Origin: CALBPI01 sp039187375 | Lineage (GTDB): Bacteria; Pseudomonadota; Gammaproteobacteria; Steroidobacterales; Woeseiaceae | Direction: 5' to 3' | DNA length: 36,630 nt | Assembly: GCA_039187375.1 (NCBI GenBank) | Contig: JBCCZN010000003.1 | Location: 1 to 36,630, forward strand | Shown: one piece after another, positions 15,815 through 25,155 of the stretch | Numbering within the stretch: the stretch's first letter is position 1 | How the letters are laid out: each line of letters begins with the position of its first letter | Made by a program: the position numbers and the translations under genes | The notes under the pieces: generated by a model | Seen by the model: the letters and a program-made list of their open reading frames with translations, nothing else | Database searches by the model: none | What the model was told of the DNA's origin: nothing

Positions 15815-16674
15815 GATGTTGCGGGCACCTTCAGTTGTTGATAAGCATCGAACAATGCAGACCAGACCGGTCCCGGCGTGCCTGAACCGATGCTGACGTC
15901 ATCGACAGCGATGACCGGCGCGACTTCCCGATTGCTCGACATCAACAGCATTTCATCAGCGCTCAGCGCGGCGTCCAACATCAATGGCTGTTCCACAATT
16001 CGATAACCCAACTGTTGCGCAGAGGTGAATACCAATTCGCGAGTCACGCTTGGCAGCAGGTATTGGTCGAGTGGCGGTGCAACGATATCGCCATCAATGA
16101 CGCAGGCGATGGCACTGGCGCTGGCCTCGGTGACGTGACCGTCACGTACCAGAAGCGCCTCCGTGGCGCCGGCCTCGTCGGCGAACTGACGTGCCATGAC
16201 ATTGGCTAGCAATGAGGTCGATTTGATGTCACAGCGATGCCAGCGAACGTCCGGATGTTGCGCTAGTCGGACACCGCGCGCGTAGTGTGCCTTCTCTGGT
16301 GGTGTCAAAGTGCAAGCCATCAGAAAGACATTGCAACCACCGGCTTCGGGATAGCGATGATCACGTCCACTGTCGCCCGCCCGCGATATTTGTAAGTACA
16401 ACGACATCGTGCCACCGCCGTTGGCGTCAATCACCTCATCGAAGCGTTGAACAAGATCGGTATCGTCGAGTGAGCAGGGTAGTGCGATGGCGGCAAGGCT
16501 GCGCCGCAATCGTTGCAAGTGCAGTGTCAAACCGGTTGCGAAACCTGCGTACACCGGAATGACCTCATAAACGCCGTCACCGAACAGATAACCGCGGTCC
16601 AGTGGCGAGATCGTGATGTCGCGCAGGGGCTGCAATCGGCCATTAAACCAGGCGATTTCAAATGCATCAGCCAT
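15811..16674 (-). CDS. dat: D-amino-acid transaminase (class IV PLP aminotransferase)
   Basis: Probably interconverts D-alanine and D-glutamate with their keto acids, supplying or recycling D-amino acids for peptidoglycan. The 287 residues show the class IV fold: DRGYLFGDGVYEVI with Y29, the PLP lysine K151 (CDIKSTSLLANV) and TEASASA with the conserved glutamate. GRDHRYP (R104, H106) matches the RxH pair that binds the carboxylate in D-amino acid transaminases, arguing against the related branched-chain transaminase or aminodeoxychorismate lyase (pabC). It sits three bases after dacA, whose product releases D-alanine, and overlaps lipB. Confidence 0.88.
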   Translation of the reverse strand: MADAFEIAWFNGRLQPLRDITISPLDRGYLFGDGVYEVIPVYAGFATGLTLHLQRLRRSLAAIALPCSLDDTDLVQRFDEVIDANGGGTMSLYLQISRAGDSGRDHRYPEAGGCNVFLMACTLTPPEKAHYARGVRLAQHPDVRWHRCDIKSTSLLANVMARQFADEAGATEALLVRDGHVTEASASAIACVIDGDIVAPPLDQYLLPSVTRELVFTSAQQLGYRIVEQPLMLDAALSADEMLLMSSNREVAPVIAVDDVSIGSGTPGPVWSALFDAYQQLKVPATS

Positions 16675-16677
16675 CGG

Positions 16678-17844
16678 TTACTCGAACCACAAACTGATGC
16701 TGTCGGTCATGCGTTTCCACAAGCCGCCTGCTGGAACGTCTTCCAGTGCGACCAGGGTTGCCTCGGCTACCGGCTCGCCATCCAGAACGATCGACAAGCG
16801 GCCGACACGCGATTGCACGTTCAGTGGTGCCTGCAGTGTTGAGGGTAGGGTCACACTCGCTTGCAGATCATTGGCGCGGCCACGCGGAATGGTGACCACC
16901 ACATCATCTGCAACTCCAAGCGAGGTCATGTCGACAGTGCCTTTCCAGACTCGGGCGCGCTCGACTGTATCACCGCCTGCGTAAAGCGTACGCGTTTCAA
17001 AAAACCGGAACCCGTAGTTCAGTAAAGACTGACTGGCACTAAAACGGCCGTTTTCATTAGGGGCGCCGGTCACGACTGTGATTAGCCGCATGTCGTTGCG
17101 CTCGGCCGACGACACCAGGCAATAACCGGCTGCCTGCGTATAGCCGGTTTTCATGCCATCGACACTGCTATCGCGCCACAGTAACTTGTTGCGGTTGTCT
17201 TGTTCGATCGGGTCGCCGGTTGCAGGGTCTCGGCCCCAGGCGAAACTTTTTTGGCCGTACCAGCGATAGTATTCGGGAAATTCGTCGATAATCGCACGCG
17301 CGAGGATTGCAAGATCGCGTGCGCTGGCAATATGCCGGGTGCCGGGCAGGCCAGTTGCATTCTCAAAATGGCTCGAGACCATGCCAAGCTCTTGAGCATA
17401 GGCATTCATCAAGCCTGCAAATACCTCTTCGCTGCCTGCGATATGCTCCGCCAGTGCGACGCTTGCGTCATTACCCGATTGCACAATCATGCCCTGCAAC
17501 AGGTTTTCGACACTGACTTGGCTGCCCTGTTCGACGAACATCCGCGAGCCTTCTGTCTGGCGCGCCTTCCTGCTGATGGTGACCAGGTCAGCGAGTTGAA
17601 TTTGTTCTGCGCGCAACGCTTGAAACACCACAAAAGCGGTCATCAGTTTGGTCAGACTCGCCGGTTCGACCGGTTTGTCCGGATCCATCGCCGCAATCAC
17701 CTTGCCGGTGTTGGCATCGACAACGAAATAACTGGAAACGTTCAAGGTGGGTGGTGCCGGGATCGGTAGAGCGGCCAGTAACGATGAGCAACTGCTGAGC
17801 AGGGCGACGGCCACCACGAGACGGGTTTTCAATGCAAGTTTCAT
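16678..17844 (-). CDS. dacA: D-alanyl-D-alanine carboxypeptidase (PBP5/6 family)
   Basis: Periplasmic enzyme that removes the terminal D-Ala from peptidoglycan pentapeptides. All three active-site motifs are present: SLTK (S63-K66), SGN (S123-N125) and KTG (K232-G234). An N-terminal signal sequence is followed by SYFVVDANTGKVI, the usual start of the domain. The C-terminal part (about 290-370) is the PBP5-type beta domain, and the end, GGLWKRMTDSISLWFE, looks like the amphipathic membrane anchor. The 388-residue length is normal. The signal region contains LSSC, which resembles a lipobox, but dacA products are not usually lipoproteins. It lies 13 bases after rlpA. Confidence 0.96.
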   Translation of the reverse strand: MKLALKTRLVVAVALLSSCSSLLAALPIPAPPTLNVSSYFVVDANTGKVIAAMDPDKPVEPASLTKLMTAFVVFQALRAEQIQLADLVTISRKARQTEGSRMFVEQGSQVSVENLLQGMIVQSGNDASVALAEHIAGSEEVFAGLMNAYAQELGMVSSHFENATGLPGTRHIASARDLAILARAIIDEFPEYYRWYGQKSFAWGRDPATGDPIEQDNRNKLLWRDSSVDGMKTGYTQAAGYCLVSSAERNDMRLITVVTGAPNENGRFSASQSLLNYGFRFFETRTLYAGGDTVERARVWKGTVDMTSLGVADDVVVTIPRGRANDLQASVTLPSTLQAPLNVQSRVGRLSIVLDGEPVAEATLVALEDVPAGGLWKRMTDSISLWFE

Positions 17845-17857
17845 ACGGTCTTTTGAA

Positions 17858-18682
17858 TCAGTCGGTTATAGGCACAAGGCGCGCGTCGCGAATATCCAGA
17901 CTGCGCAGTTGCTGCATCAGCACATCGAATGCTGCCGTTGTGCTCAGCGGGCCGATGCGGACGCGATGAATACTATTATCTGGCGCGCTACGAATATAGA
18001 CCCCATCAACGCCGGCACGTTCCAAACGCTGTTGCAGGGCATTGGCATTGGAGACATCACCGAATGCTCCGACCTGAATCACGATGGGGTCGGCACTCAC
18101 GGACTCGTCGGTAGCGGCTGTTGTCACCGTCGATGTGGCCGGCGAGGATTGGGTCGGTGGTACATCGCGCTGCGGTGATATGAGCGCCTCGACAATAACC
18201 GGTGCCGTACCGTCCGTGATGACATCCAGCGCCTGTGCCGCGGCATACGACAGATCAATGATCCGGTCATCGACGAAGGGTCCGCGGTCATTGACGCGCA
18301 ATAGAATCTCGCGACCGTTGTTGATGTTTGTCACCCGTACCCAACTGGGCAGCGGCAAGGTCTTGTGCGCGGCGCTGTAGGCGTACATATCGTAGGTCTC
18401 GCCTGATGACGTGCGTTTGCCGTGAAATTTCGGGCCATACCAACTGGCGATGCCTTGTTCGCGATAACCAGCTGCGGTTTCGAGAACAAAATAGCGCTTG
18501 CCATAGACCTCGTAGAATGGCGGATTGCCATAGCGGCTGCGCGGCTCCTCGGTCGGTATGCCCGAGGTCGATGGCGGCGTCGTCGGCAACCGACCTGGAT
18601 CAGGCGCACGTGAGATGCAGCCCGTGATCAGCGCGCCGCATCCGGCGACAAGCAGTGCAGCTCGCAGGCGATTGTCGATCAT
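17858..18682 (-). CDS. rlpA: Septal-ring lytic transglycosylase RlpA (lipoprotein)
   Basis: Outer-membrane lipoprotein; in Pseudomonas aeruginosa RlpA cleaves stem-less (denuded) glycan strands at the septum, whereas E. coli RlpA lacks this activity. A lipobox LITGC gives lipidated C22, so it is a probable Lgt client. The double-psi beta barrel (about 75-170) shows GIASWYGPKFHGKRTSSGE, YSAAHKTLPLPSWVRVTN and RVNDRGPFVDDRIIDLSYAAA, including the conserved catalytic region. A SPOR domain (about 195-272, IVIQVGAFGDVSNANALQQR) binds denuded septal peptidoglycan. It overlaps mltB by four bases (ATGA). Confidence 0.95.
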   Translation of the reverse strand: MIDNRLRAALLVAGCGALITGCISRAPDPGRLPTTPPSTSGIPTEEPRSRYGNPPFYEVYGKRYFVLETAAGYREQGIASWYGPKFHGKRTSSGETYDMYAYSAAHKTLPLPSWVRVTNINNGREILLRVNDRGPFVDDRIIDLSYAAAQALDVITDGTAPVIVEALISPQRDVPPTQSSPATSTVTTAATDESVSADPIVIQVGAFGDVSNANALQQRLERAGVDGVYIRSAPDNSIHRVRIGPLSTTAAFDVLMQQLRSLDIRDARLVPITD

Positions 18683-19677
18683 CGCTGGCTGATCAGTGTC
18701 CGGCGTTCGGCTGCAACCGCCTGACCTAACTGCCAGACCGCCATGGCATACATCGCACTATGGTTGTACTCAGTGATGACGTAAAAATTCTTTAAGCCGA
18801 CGTAGTACTCCGGTCCGTCCTCACCAACGAATGCGATTAACCGCGCGGCCTCATCGTTACTCAATTGTGAGTCGATCGAGGCGCCGCCGCTGCGCAATGT
18901 GCCAACGGTCGTGTTGGTCTTGCGGGCATTTTTTTTGGGGATGTCGATGGCGTGTTGTGCTGAAAGTGTCGCGGGCACAACAACCGGTTCACCCTGCTGC
19001 CAGCGATGTCGAACGAAATAGTTGGCGACACTGCCGATCACGTCAGGCCAACTGTCGAACAGATCGCGTTTGCCATCTCCGTCAGTATCCACCGCATATT
19101 CCAAATAACTCGATGCAATGAACTGGGGACGGCCCATCGCACCGGCGTAGGAACCGAGCGCGGTATCCAGATCGATGTCTTCCTCAGCAACCAATTTAAA
19201 GAAGGTGCGTAACTCACGCCGGAAAAAATCACTGCGAGGCGGATAGCCAAAACCGAGCGTCGCGAGCGAATCCAGAACACGGTGTTTGCCGGTGATGCGC
19301 CCGTAATAGGTTTCGACGCCAATAATTCCGACAAGGATTTCCGGTGGTACGCCGGTTGACTGGCTGACGGCGTCGATAGTCGCCGCATGCTCATTCCAAA
19401 ACTCGACGCCGGCAACAACCCGTTTGGGTTTGATGAAAATATTGCGGTAGTCGTGCCATTCGAGTCGACGCTCGGCGGGCTTGCTGATGCTCTCGATGAT
19501 GTCATCGCGCATCCTGGCCCGCGTTAGCGCGTGCTCAACCATGCCACGATCCAGTCCGTCTTCATTGACCAGTGTGTCGATAAATGCGGCGACATCCGTG
19601 TTCTTGATGTCGAGTGCCGATGCCGATGCTGCCAAAAACAACATCACTACCCCGGCCAGCCACTGCTTGGTCCTCAT
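18679..19677 (-). CDS. mltB: Membrane-bound lytic murein transglycosylase B family
   Basis: Cleaves the MurNAc-GlcNAc bond of peptidoglycan to give 1,6-anhydro ends. The 332-residue protein has a signal peptide MRTKQWLAGVVMLFLAASAS with cleavage near A21, no lipobox, the catalytic glutamate E122 in GIIGVETYYGRITG, then LATLGFGYPPRSDFFR, SYAGAMGRPQFIASSY and the DTDGDGKRDLFDSWPD segment. The start at 19677 is chosen because it gives a signal peptide at the very N-terminus and has GGGAG 8 bases upstream. A GTG at 19710 would lengthen it by 11 residues, with no ribosome binding site. Without a lipobox it may be periplasmic, unlike E. coli MltB. Confidence 0.93.
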   Translation of the reverse strand: MRTKQWLAGVVMLFLAASASALDIKNTDVAAFIDTLVNEDGLDRGMVEHALTRARMRDDIIESISKPAERRLEWHDYRNIFIKPKRVVAGVEFWNEHAATIDAVSQSTGVPPEILVGIIGVETYYGRITGKHRVLDSLATLGFGYPPRSDFFRRELRTFFKLVAEEDIDLDTALGSYAGAMGRPQFIASSYLEYAVDTDGDGKRDLFDSWPDVIGSVANYFVRHRWQQGEPVVVPATLSAQHAIDIPKKNARKTNTTVGTLRSGGASIDSQLSNDEAARLIAFVGEDGPEYYVGLKNFYVITEYNHSAMYAMAVWQLGQAVAAERRTLISQR

Positions 19678-19685
19678 GCGCGTGT

Positions 19686-19690
19686 CTCCC
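19686..19690 (-). promoter_or_regulatory. Ribosome binding site that sets the mltB start
   Basis: GGGAG on the minus strand lies 8 bases before the ATG at 19677. It supports this start over the in-frame GTG at 19710, which has none. Confidence 0.6.
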
Positions 19691-19712
19691 GTTTTGCTCC
19701 CGACTATCACGC

Positions 19713-20840
19713 TCAGCGTGGCAAGAACCGCTTGCGTGTATGAATAGACATGAGAATACCGAAAGCACCCATGAGCGTCACCATGGATGTGCCGCCGTAG
19801 CTGATCAGCGGCAACGGTACACCAACAACCGGAATCAGACCGGTCACCATCGCCGTATTGACCAGCACATAAACGAAGAAGGTCAGGCTGATGCTGCCCG
19901 CCAACAATCGGGAAAAGGTATCCGGAGCCTGGCTCGCGATATACAGGCCGCGGCCGACGATAAACAGATACACCAACATCAGACCCGCCAGACCAAGCAA
20001 CCCAAACTCCTCACCGATCACCGCGAAGATAAAATCGGTGCTGCGCTCGGGCAGATACTCTAGTTGGCCCTGACTGCCATTGGTCCAGCCCTTACCAAAA
20101 AGCCCACCCGAACCGATCGCAATCTTCGATTGAATGATGTTGTAGCCGGCACCCAAGGGGTCGGACTGTGGATCGATCAATGTCAGTACACGCTGGCGCT
20201 GATAGTCACGCATGTTTTGCCACAACAATGGCAGGCTGGCACCGACGACCGCCAATAACGCGAAGATCACGCGCATGCGTAGGCCAGCGAGGAACAGTAC
20301 GATGGCACCGGACGCTCCAATTAGGATCGCCGTGCCCAGATCCGGTTGGCGCGCGATGAGCGCAACCGGCAAGGCGATGATGATGGCGATGACCGCCGTA
20401 GACTGAAAATTGGGCGGCAACGGCCGATGGTGCAGATACGCAGCACAGGCCATCGGTACGGCAATTTTCATGATTTCCGAAGGCTGAAAGCGGATACCCA
20501 AATCAAGCCAGCGTTGCGCGCCGCCACCAGAATCGCCAGCAAACAGCACCACGACCAGCAACACCAGACCGACTGCATAACCGGCCGGCGCAAGTTCTCG
20601 CAGAACGGAAGGCGGTATCTGTGCGATGATCAACAGCGCGACCAGTGCAACGCCCATGCGTATCGCCTGCGCGGTGACCTGCGCGATTGACTGGCCGCTG
20701 GCGCTGTACAGGACCAACAGTCCGAAGCCGGCGACTAACAGCAGTGCGGCTAACAACGGTGGGTCCAGGCGCAATCGCGTTGTGACAAACGGCGGCAACG
20801 CCATCTGGGTTTTGCGAAACTCTGCGGTATCGTCGTACAT
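19713..20840 (-). CDS. rodA: Rod-shape SEDS peptidoglycan glycosyltransferase RodA
   Basis: Polymerises glycan strands from lipid II within the elongasome, with PBP2 as its transpeptidase partner. The 375-residue polytopic membrane protein shows AQRWLDLGIRFQPSEIMKIA, ARQPDLGTAILI, GAGYNIIQSKIAIGSGGLFGKGW, the conserved STDFIFAVIGEEFGLLG (catalytic aspartate) and LPLISYGGTSM. Its start shares a base with the mrdA stop (TGATG). This mrdA-rodA coupling keeps the two partners in step. Confidence 0.97.
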   Translation of the reverse strand: MYDDTAEFRKTQMALPPFVTTRLRLDPPLLAALLLVAGFGLLVLYSASGQSIAQVTAQAIRMGVALVALLIIAQIPPSVLRELAPAGYAVGLVLLVVVLFAGDSGGGAQRWLDLGIRFQPSEIMKIAVPMACAAYLHHRPLPPNFQSTAVIAIIIALPVALIARQPDLGTAILIGASGAIVLFLAGLRMRVIFALLAVVGASLPLLWQNMRDYQRQRVLTLIDPQSDPLGAGYNIIQSKIAIGSGGLFGKGWTNGSQGQLEYLPERSTDFIFAVIGEEFGLLGLAGLMLVYLFIVGRGLYIASQAPDTFSRLLAGSISLTFFVYVLVNTAMVTGLIPVVGVPLPLISYGGTSMVTLMGAFGILMSIHTRKRFLPR

Positions 20841-22693
20841 CAGCGCGTTAACCAGGCATCCAGGACGGCGCGTGCCACAGGCGCTGCGACACTACTACCG
20901 CTGTCGCCGTTTTCAATAATCACCGCAACAGCAATACGTGGGGCTTCTACCGGTGCGAAGGCCACAAACAGCGCGGGGTCGCGCAGGCGTTCATCGAGTT
21001 CCAGCTCGTCGTATTCGTCTTCCTGTGCAACGCTGAACACCTGCGCGGTGCCGCTCTTGCCAGCCAGTGTGAAGGCGGCGTCGCGACCGGCCGCGAATGC
21101 TGATCCTGTCGGTGATTGCATCACTGCGGCCATCGCATCCACGGTATGCGACCACGCGTGCTGGTCGCCGCTGGCAACAGGCTCCAGCGAGTCCGGTGTC
21201 GCGAGGTCAACGTCACCGCTGATCGGATCCTGTTGGCCCAGCATCAGTCGTGGCCGAAAGCGCTGGCCGCGTGTTGCCACCGCACTGGTGATGTGTGCCA
21301 GCTGAAGCGGTGTGGCCAGCATGTAACCCTGGCCGATAGAGGCGATGACCGTCTCGCCGGGAAACCACACTTGATCCGCACGTTTGGAGAAGCGCGTTTT
21401 TTTCCAGGCGCGCGAGGGGATCAGGCCACTTTTTTCACCGGCGATACCGATACCCAATTGTTGCCCGAGACCAAACTCGCTTAGATAGTCATGCATCATG
21501 TCGATGTCCATGTCCTGAGCGAGTTCATAGAAATAGACATCGCAGGATTGCGCGATTGACTCGGTTAGGTTGACCAGGCCGTGACCTTCTGGTTTCCAGT
21601 CACGATAACGATGAGTACTACCAGGCAGGCTGAAAAAACCGTTGCACTGAATCGTACGATTGACACTGGTGCGCCCGCTGTCGAGTGCACCGAACGCCAA
21701 GAGTGGTTTGATCGTTGAGCCGGGTGGGTATTGTCCTGTGATCGCTCGATTGAACAGGGGCCGATCCGGGTTGGTGTTCAAGACGTCGAATTCGGCCTGG
21801 TTCATACCAATTACAAACTGGTTTGGATCATAGGCTGGCGCACTGGCCATCGCTAGAATATCGCCGTTGTTCGGATCCATCGCGACAACCGCGCCGCGTC
21901 GACCTTTGAGCGCTTGCTCAGCAACCCGCTGTAAATTGATATCCAGTGTCAGATGCAAGTGACGACCGGGGGTGGGTTCATCGCGAGGCTCGAAATCGAC
22001 GGCACGCCCTTCGGCGGTCGTCACAACCGCCGTGTGTCCGACTTCGCCATGCAGGATCGATTCGAAGGCGCGCTCGATACCGGCCTTACCGATATGGTCG
22101 GTACCCTGATAGTTCGCCCGGTCAATGCGCTGCAGATCATTGCTCGACAGACCGCCAACGTACCCGAGCACATGCGCGGCCAACTCGCCGTGAGGATAAT
22201 GGCGTACAAGCCGTGCACGAATATCGATACCCGGAAACCACGGACGCAGGCGGGTGAACTGTTCAATATCGTCTGCGCTCAGGCGTGATCGCAGCGTGAC
22301 AGGATCAAATTGTGCGGTACTGCGCTGACGGGTGGCGATACGCGTGAGATCGGCCTCGTTCAGTAGTCCCGCATCACGCAATCGCTCCAACGTCTCGCTG
22401 ACGTTGTCGGTTTGTTCAGCAATCATCACCAACTGGTAGACCGGCAGATTCTCGGCAAGCACATTGCCGTTGCGATCGACTATTAATCCACGTGTGGGTG
22501 CGGCCGCTTCGAGCCGCGTCTGGTTGCCAGCGGCGAGTTCGGCGTAGTAGGCGTGATCGACGATCTGCAGCTGGGCAAGTCGGGCAATGACTGCCGCGGC
22601 TGCCAGTAGAGCCAACAGCGCGGTCATCAGCGTACGACCGGTGAAGATGCGCTGCTCTGCTGCGGTGTCCTTAATCGCCTGAAGCGTATTCAT
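20840..22693 (-). CDS. mrdA: Penicillin-binding protein 2 (peptidoglycan transpeptidase)
   Basis: Class B PBP that cross-links peptidoglycan during cell elongation. The 617 residues have a cytoplasmic N-terminus, one membrane anchor (about 21-40), the pedestal domain with APTRGLIVDRNGNVLA and HVLGYVG, and the transpeptidase domain with STIK (S326, K329), SCD (S383) and KSGTAQ (K546). The start at 22693 lies 24 bases after the mreD stop, the largest untranslated gap between mreB and rodA. It has no evident Shine-Dalgarno but is preceded by a promoter-like element. Confidence 0.97.
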   Translation of the reverse strand: MNTLQAIKDTAAEQRIFTGRTLMTALLALLAAAAVIARLAQLQIVDHAYYAELAAGNQTRLEAAAPTRGLIVDRNGNVLAENLPVYQLVMIAEQTDNVSETLERLRDAGLLNEADLTRIATRQRSTAQFDPVTLRSRLSADDIEQFTRLRPWFPGIDIRARLVRHYPHGELAAHVLGYVGGLSSNDLQRIDRANYQGTDHIGKAGIERAFESILHGEVGHTAVVTTAEGRAVDFEPRDEPTPGRHLHLTLDINLQRVAEQALKGRRGAVVAMDPNNGDILAMASAPAYDPNQFVIGMNQAEFDVLNTNPDRPLFNRAITGQYPPGSTIKPLLAFGALDSGRTSVNRTIQCNGFFSLPGSTHRYRDWKPEGHGLVNLTESIAQSCDVYFYELAQDMDIDMMHDYLSEFGLGQQLGIGIAGEKSGLIPSRAWKKTRFSKRADQVWFPGETVIASIGQGYMLATPLQLAHITSAVATRGQRFRPRLMLGQQDPISGDVDLATPDSLEPVASGDQHAWSHTVDAMAAVMQSPTGSAFAAGRDAAFTLAGKSGTAQVFSVAQEDEYDELELDERLRDPALFVAFAPVEAPRIAVAVIIENGDSGSSVAAPVARAVLDAWLTR

Positions 22694-22701
22694 GCGTAGG
22701 G

Positions 22702-22731
22702 AGTATACGCCGGGCGCTCAGTCGCTGTTGA
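22702..22731 (-). promoter_or_regulatory. Possible internal promoter before mrdA, leaderless geometry
   Basis: On the minus strand TCAACA (22726-22731, four of six matches to -35) is followed by 18 bases and TATACT (22702-22707, five of six matches to -10). The ATG at 22693 is 8 bases downstream and lacks a Shine-Dalgarno. It may supply extra mrdA-rodA transcript independently of mreBCD. Confidence 0.45.
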
Positions 22732-23206
22732 CTCGCTCCAATCGCAGTATGTCAATACCCACCAGCAGCAAAGGCCAGACCAGCGTTCCGGTCACCAGCG
22801 GCGCCAAATAGGCCTTCAGTCCCAATTCATTGCCGGTCGCGCCGTTGCACCAGAACAAAGCAAACTGGTAGAGCGCTAGCGCACTCGCTGTGGCCAGCAT
22901 GCTCTGCCAGATCGGCACCAGCGTCAGGCGTAGATGCAATTTCAACGGTGCATACAGACAGACCATCAGCGCAAGCGGGTGTTGACCGAGTAATGTGCCC
23001 TGTAATACGTCTAGCAATAGCCCGGCAACCATTGCCGTGGTCAATACCCATCGCTGTGGAGTGAAGATCGCGATATAGATCATCACCAGTGCGATCCAGT
23101 CCGGCCGAAACGGACTGATCATGGCTGGCAGCGGTATCGCCGAAAGCATGAACGCAACGATCAGCGCGAACGGCATCCACCACAGTCTTTGGCGAATCGC
23201 ACTCAT
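22718..23206 (-). CDS. mreD: Rod shape-determining membrane protein MreD
   Basis: Polytopic inner-membrane component of the elongasome that works with MreC, and probably helps control PBP2-RodA. The 162 residues are mostly hydrophobic with about five to six membrane segments; PFRPDWIALVMIYIAIFTPQRW and AGLLLDVLQGTLLGQHPLALM are the recognisable family segments. It overlaps mreC by four bases (ATGA). Length matches E. coli MreD (162). Confidence 0.94.
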   Translation of the reverse strand: MSAIRQRLWWMPFALIVAFMLSAIPLPAMISPFRPDWIALVMIYIAIFTPQRWVLTTAMVAGLLLDVLQGTLLGQHPLALMVCLYAPLKLHLRLTLVPIWQSMLATASALALYQFALFWCNGATGNELGLKAYLAPLVTGTLVWPLLLVGIDILRLERVNSD

Positions 23207-24066
23207 TCGCTCTGACCGTCTGAGGGATTGGTGCGAGGTTGCAGCAGGAGTACTTCACGCATGCGGGTCAGCGCGGCGGACGGTTGCACCATCACGCGCG
23301 CGAATGCCTGCTTTGGGCGTGGTTCGAAACGGGTGATCTCGCCTACCGGATAGCCGGCTGGAAAATCACTGCCAAGGCTGGTCGTCACCAACAGGTCGCC
23401 GACGACAATATCGGCGTTGTTAGGTAGAAAGCGAATCTCGAGCTGGTCGAATTCGCCAATGCCGAAGACGACAGTCCGAAGACCATTGCGCACGACTTCA
23501 ACCTGGATCGCATGACCTGGGTCGCTAATCAGCATCGCCTGACTGGTCACTGGCCCAACTTTTAATATTCGGCCGACTACACCACTGGCATCGATGATGG
23601 CCTGGCGTTCATAAACGCCATTGGACGTGCCCTTGTTCAACGTGATGCGATGTCGGAACGGATCGCTATCGACGTTAATGAGGCGGGCGACCTCAACGTT
23701 GTCACCGGCGCGGGGGCGGGCATCGAGCATCGCGCGCAAGCGATCGTTTTCGGCGCGCACCGCATTGAGTTGTTGGATGCGTGCATTAGCGAGTAATTGC
23801 TGGCGGCGCAGACGCATATTCTCGCGCGCCAGTTCCGCGCGACTGCGGCTGGCATCATCGGTCCAGCGAAAAAAAGTACTGGGTAGAGACGCCAGCGTCT
23901 GCAACGGGTAGGTGACCGCCATCAGCCAACCGCGAGGCGTGTTGAGTGCATCGGTGCGCTGATCGGCGAACATCAGGATGATGCACAGCACGATGCAGCC
24001 GAAAGTGCGAAGGCCGAGCAGCCGGCCATGGTGCGCGCGATGAACGCCTGGCGCGCTCACAGGCAT
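23203..24066 (-). CDS. mreC: Rod shape-determining protein MreC
   Basis: Bitopic elongasome scaffold that activates PBP2. The 287 residues have one membrane segment (about 20-36), a coiled coil (about 73-115, RAELARENMRLRRQQLL and RAENDRLRAML) and the two-lobed periplasmic beta domain with ASGVVGRILKVGPVTSQAMLI split here only by text, SDPGHAIQVEVVRNG and LPNNADIVVGDLLVTTSLGSDFPAGYPVGEI (a conserved run, in pieces). It starts six bases after the mreB stop. Confidence 0.96.
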   Translation of the reverse strand: MPVSAPGVHRAHHGRLLGLRTFGCIVLCIILMFADQRTDALNTPRGWLMAVTYPLQTLASLPSTFFRWTDDASRSRAELARENMRLRRQQLLANARIQQLNAVRAENDRLRAMLDARPRAGDNVEVARLINVDSDPFRHRITLNKGTSNGVYERQAIIDASGVVGRILKVGPVTSQAMLISDPGHAIQVEVVRNGLRTVVFGIGEFDQLEIRFLPNNADIVVGDLLVTTSLGSDFPAGYPVGEITRFEPRPKQAFARVMVQPSAALTRMREVLLLQPRTNPSDGQSE

Positions 24067-24072
24067 CGCGGT

Positions 24073-25116
24073 CTAGTTGAGCCCGAACACCGATGGACCA
24101 TACTCGTCCATCAGCTCCAGCGCGCGACCACCGCCGCGTGCGACACAGGTAAGCGGGTCTTCGGCAATCACGACCGGCAGGCCCGTCTCTTCCATCAACA
24201 ACTTGTCCAGGTCGCGCAGCATGGCCCCACCGCCGGTCAAGACGATGCCGCGCTCGGCGACATCGGCACCCAGCTCTGGTGGTGTTTGTTCCAACGCTTC
24301 TTTAACGGCCCCGACGATGCCCTGCAAAGGCTCCTGTAATGCTTCCAAAATTTCGTTGCTGTTGAGCGTGAAGCTGCGCGGTACGCCTTCAGACAGGTTG
24401 CGGCCCTTGACCGATAACTCGCGCACCTCGGCCCCCGGGTAGGCAGAGCCGATTTCGTGTTTGATGCGCTCTGCGGTCGCCTCACCGATCAGGATGCCGT
24501 AGTTGCGGCGGACATAGTTGGTAATCGCTTCATCGAATCGATCACCACCAACGCGTACCGACGCCGCATAGACAATGCCATTTAATGAGATTACCGCCAC
24601 TTCAGATGTGCCGCCGCCGATATCCAATACCATCGAGCCGCGTGCTTCATGTACCGGCATGCCGGCACCGATTGCTGCGGCCATGGGCTCTGCGATCAGA
24701 ATCACTTTGCTGGCACCGGCACCCTCAGCGGATTCCTGAATCGCGCGCCGCTCAACCTGCGTCGACCCGTAAGGTACGCAGATCAGCACCCGAGAACGGG
24801 GTGTGAAAAACCGACCACCATGCACCTTGCGGATGAAGCGCTGCAGCATGACTTCGGTCACGGTGAAATCCGCGATGACACCGTCTTTCAATGGACGAAT
24901 AGCATCGATGTTGCCCGGCGTGCGGCCGAGCATGTTCTTGGCGTCATGGCCTACCGCTTCGACGTGACGGCCGCCGCTGCCATAATCCTCGCGGATGGCA
25001 ACAACCGACGGCTCGTCGAGTACGATGCCTTCGCCGCGCATGAAGATGAGCGTATTGGCAGTACCAAGGTCGATGGATAGGTCCTGCGTGAAGTATCCGA
25101 GCAGGTTTTTGATCAT
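24073..25116 (-). CDS. mreB: Rod shape-determining actin homologue MreB
   Basis: Bacterial actin that orients lateral wall synthesis. The 347 residues (same as E. coli) include the phosphate loops LSIDLGTANTLIF and LDIGGGTSEVAVISL, FTPRSRVLICVPYGSTQVE, and GIVLTGGGAMLRDLDKLL. The start at 25116 yields MIKNLLGYFTQDLSIDLGTA, the normal N-terminus; a start at 25143 would add nine residues without similarity. GGA lies close upstream as a modest ribosome binding site. It is the first gene of a ten-gene series running to lipB and is divergent from gatC. A promoter candidate lies about 40 bases upstream. Confidence 0.98.
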   Translation of the reverse strand: MIKNLLGYFTQDLSIDLGTANTLIFMRGEGIVLDEPSVVAIREDYGSGGRHVEAVGHDAKNMLGRTPGNIDAIRPLKDGVIADFTVTEVMLQRFIRKVHGGRFFTPRSRVLICVPYGSTQVERRAIQESAEGAGASKVILIAEPMAAAIGAGMPVHEARGSMVLDIGGGTSEVAVISLNGIVYAASVRVGGDRFDEAITNYVRRNYGILIGEATAERIKHEIGSAYPGAEVRELSVKGRNLSEGVPRSFTLNSNEILEALQEPLQGIVGAVKEALEQTPPELGADVAERGIVLTGGGAMLRDLDKLLMEETGLPVVIAEDPLTCVARGGGRALELMDEYGPSVFGLN

Positions 25117-25155
25117 GGTTCCGGTGGCGGTATCAGCCCGCAAAAAATTCCCGGA

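Noticed and set aside
17780..17800. DacA as a lipoprotein (LSSC near the N-terminus)
   Set aside because: The motif sits in the hydrophobic core of an ordinary signal peptide, and PBP5-type enzymes are anchored by a C-terminal amphipathic helix, which is present.
19678..19710. Longer mltB starting at GTG 19710
   Set aside because: It would place charged residues before the signal peptide and has no ribosome binding site, whereas ATG 19677 has GGGAG at 8 bases.
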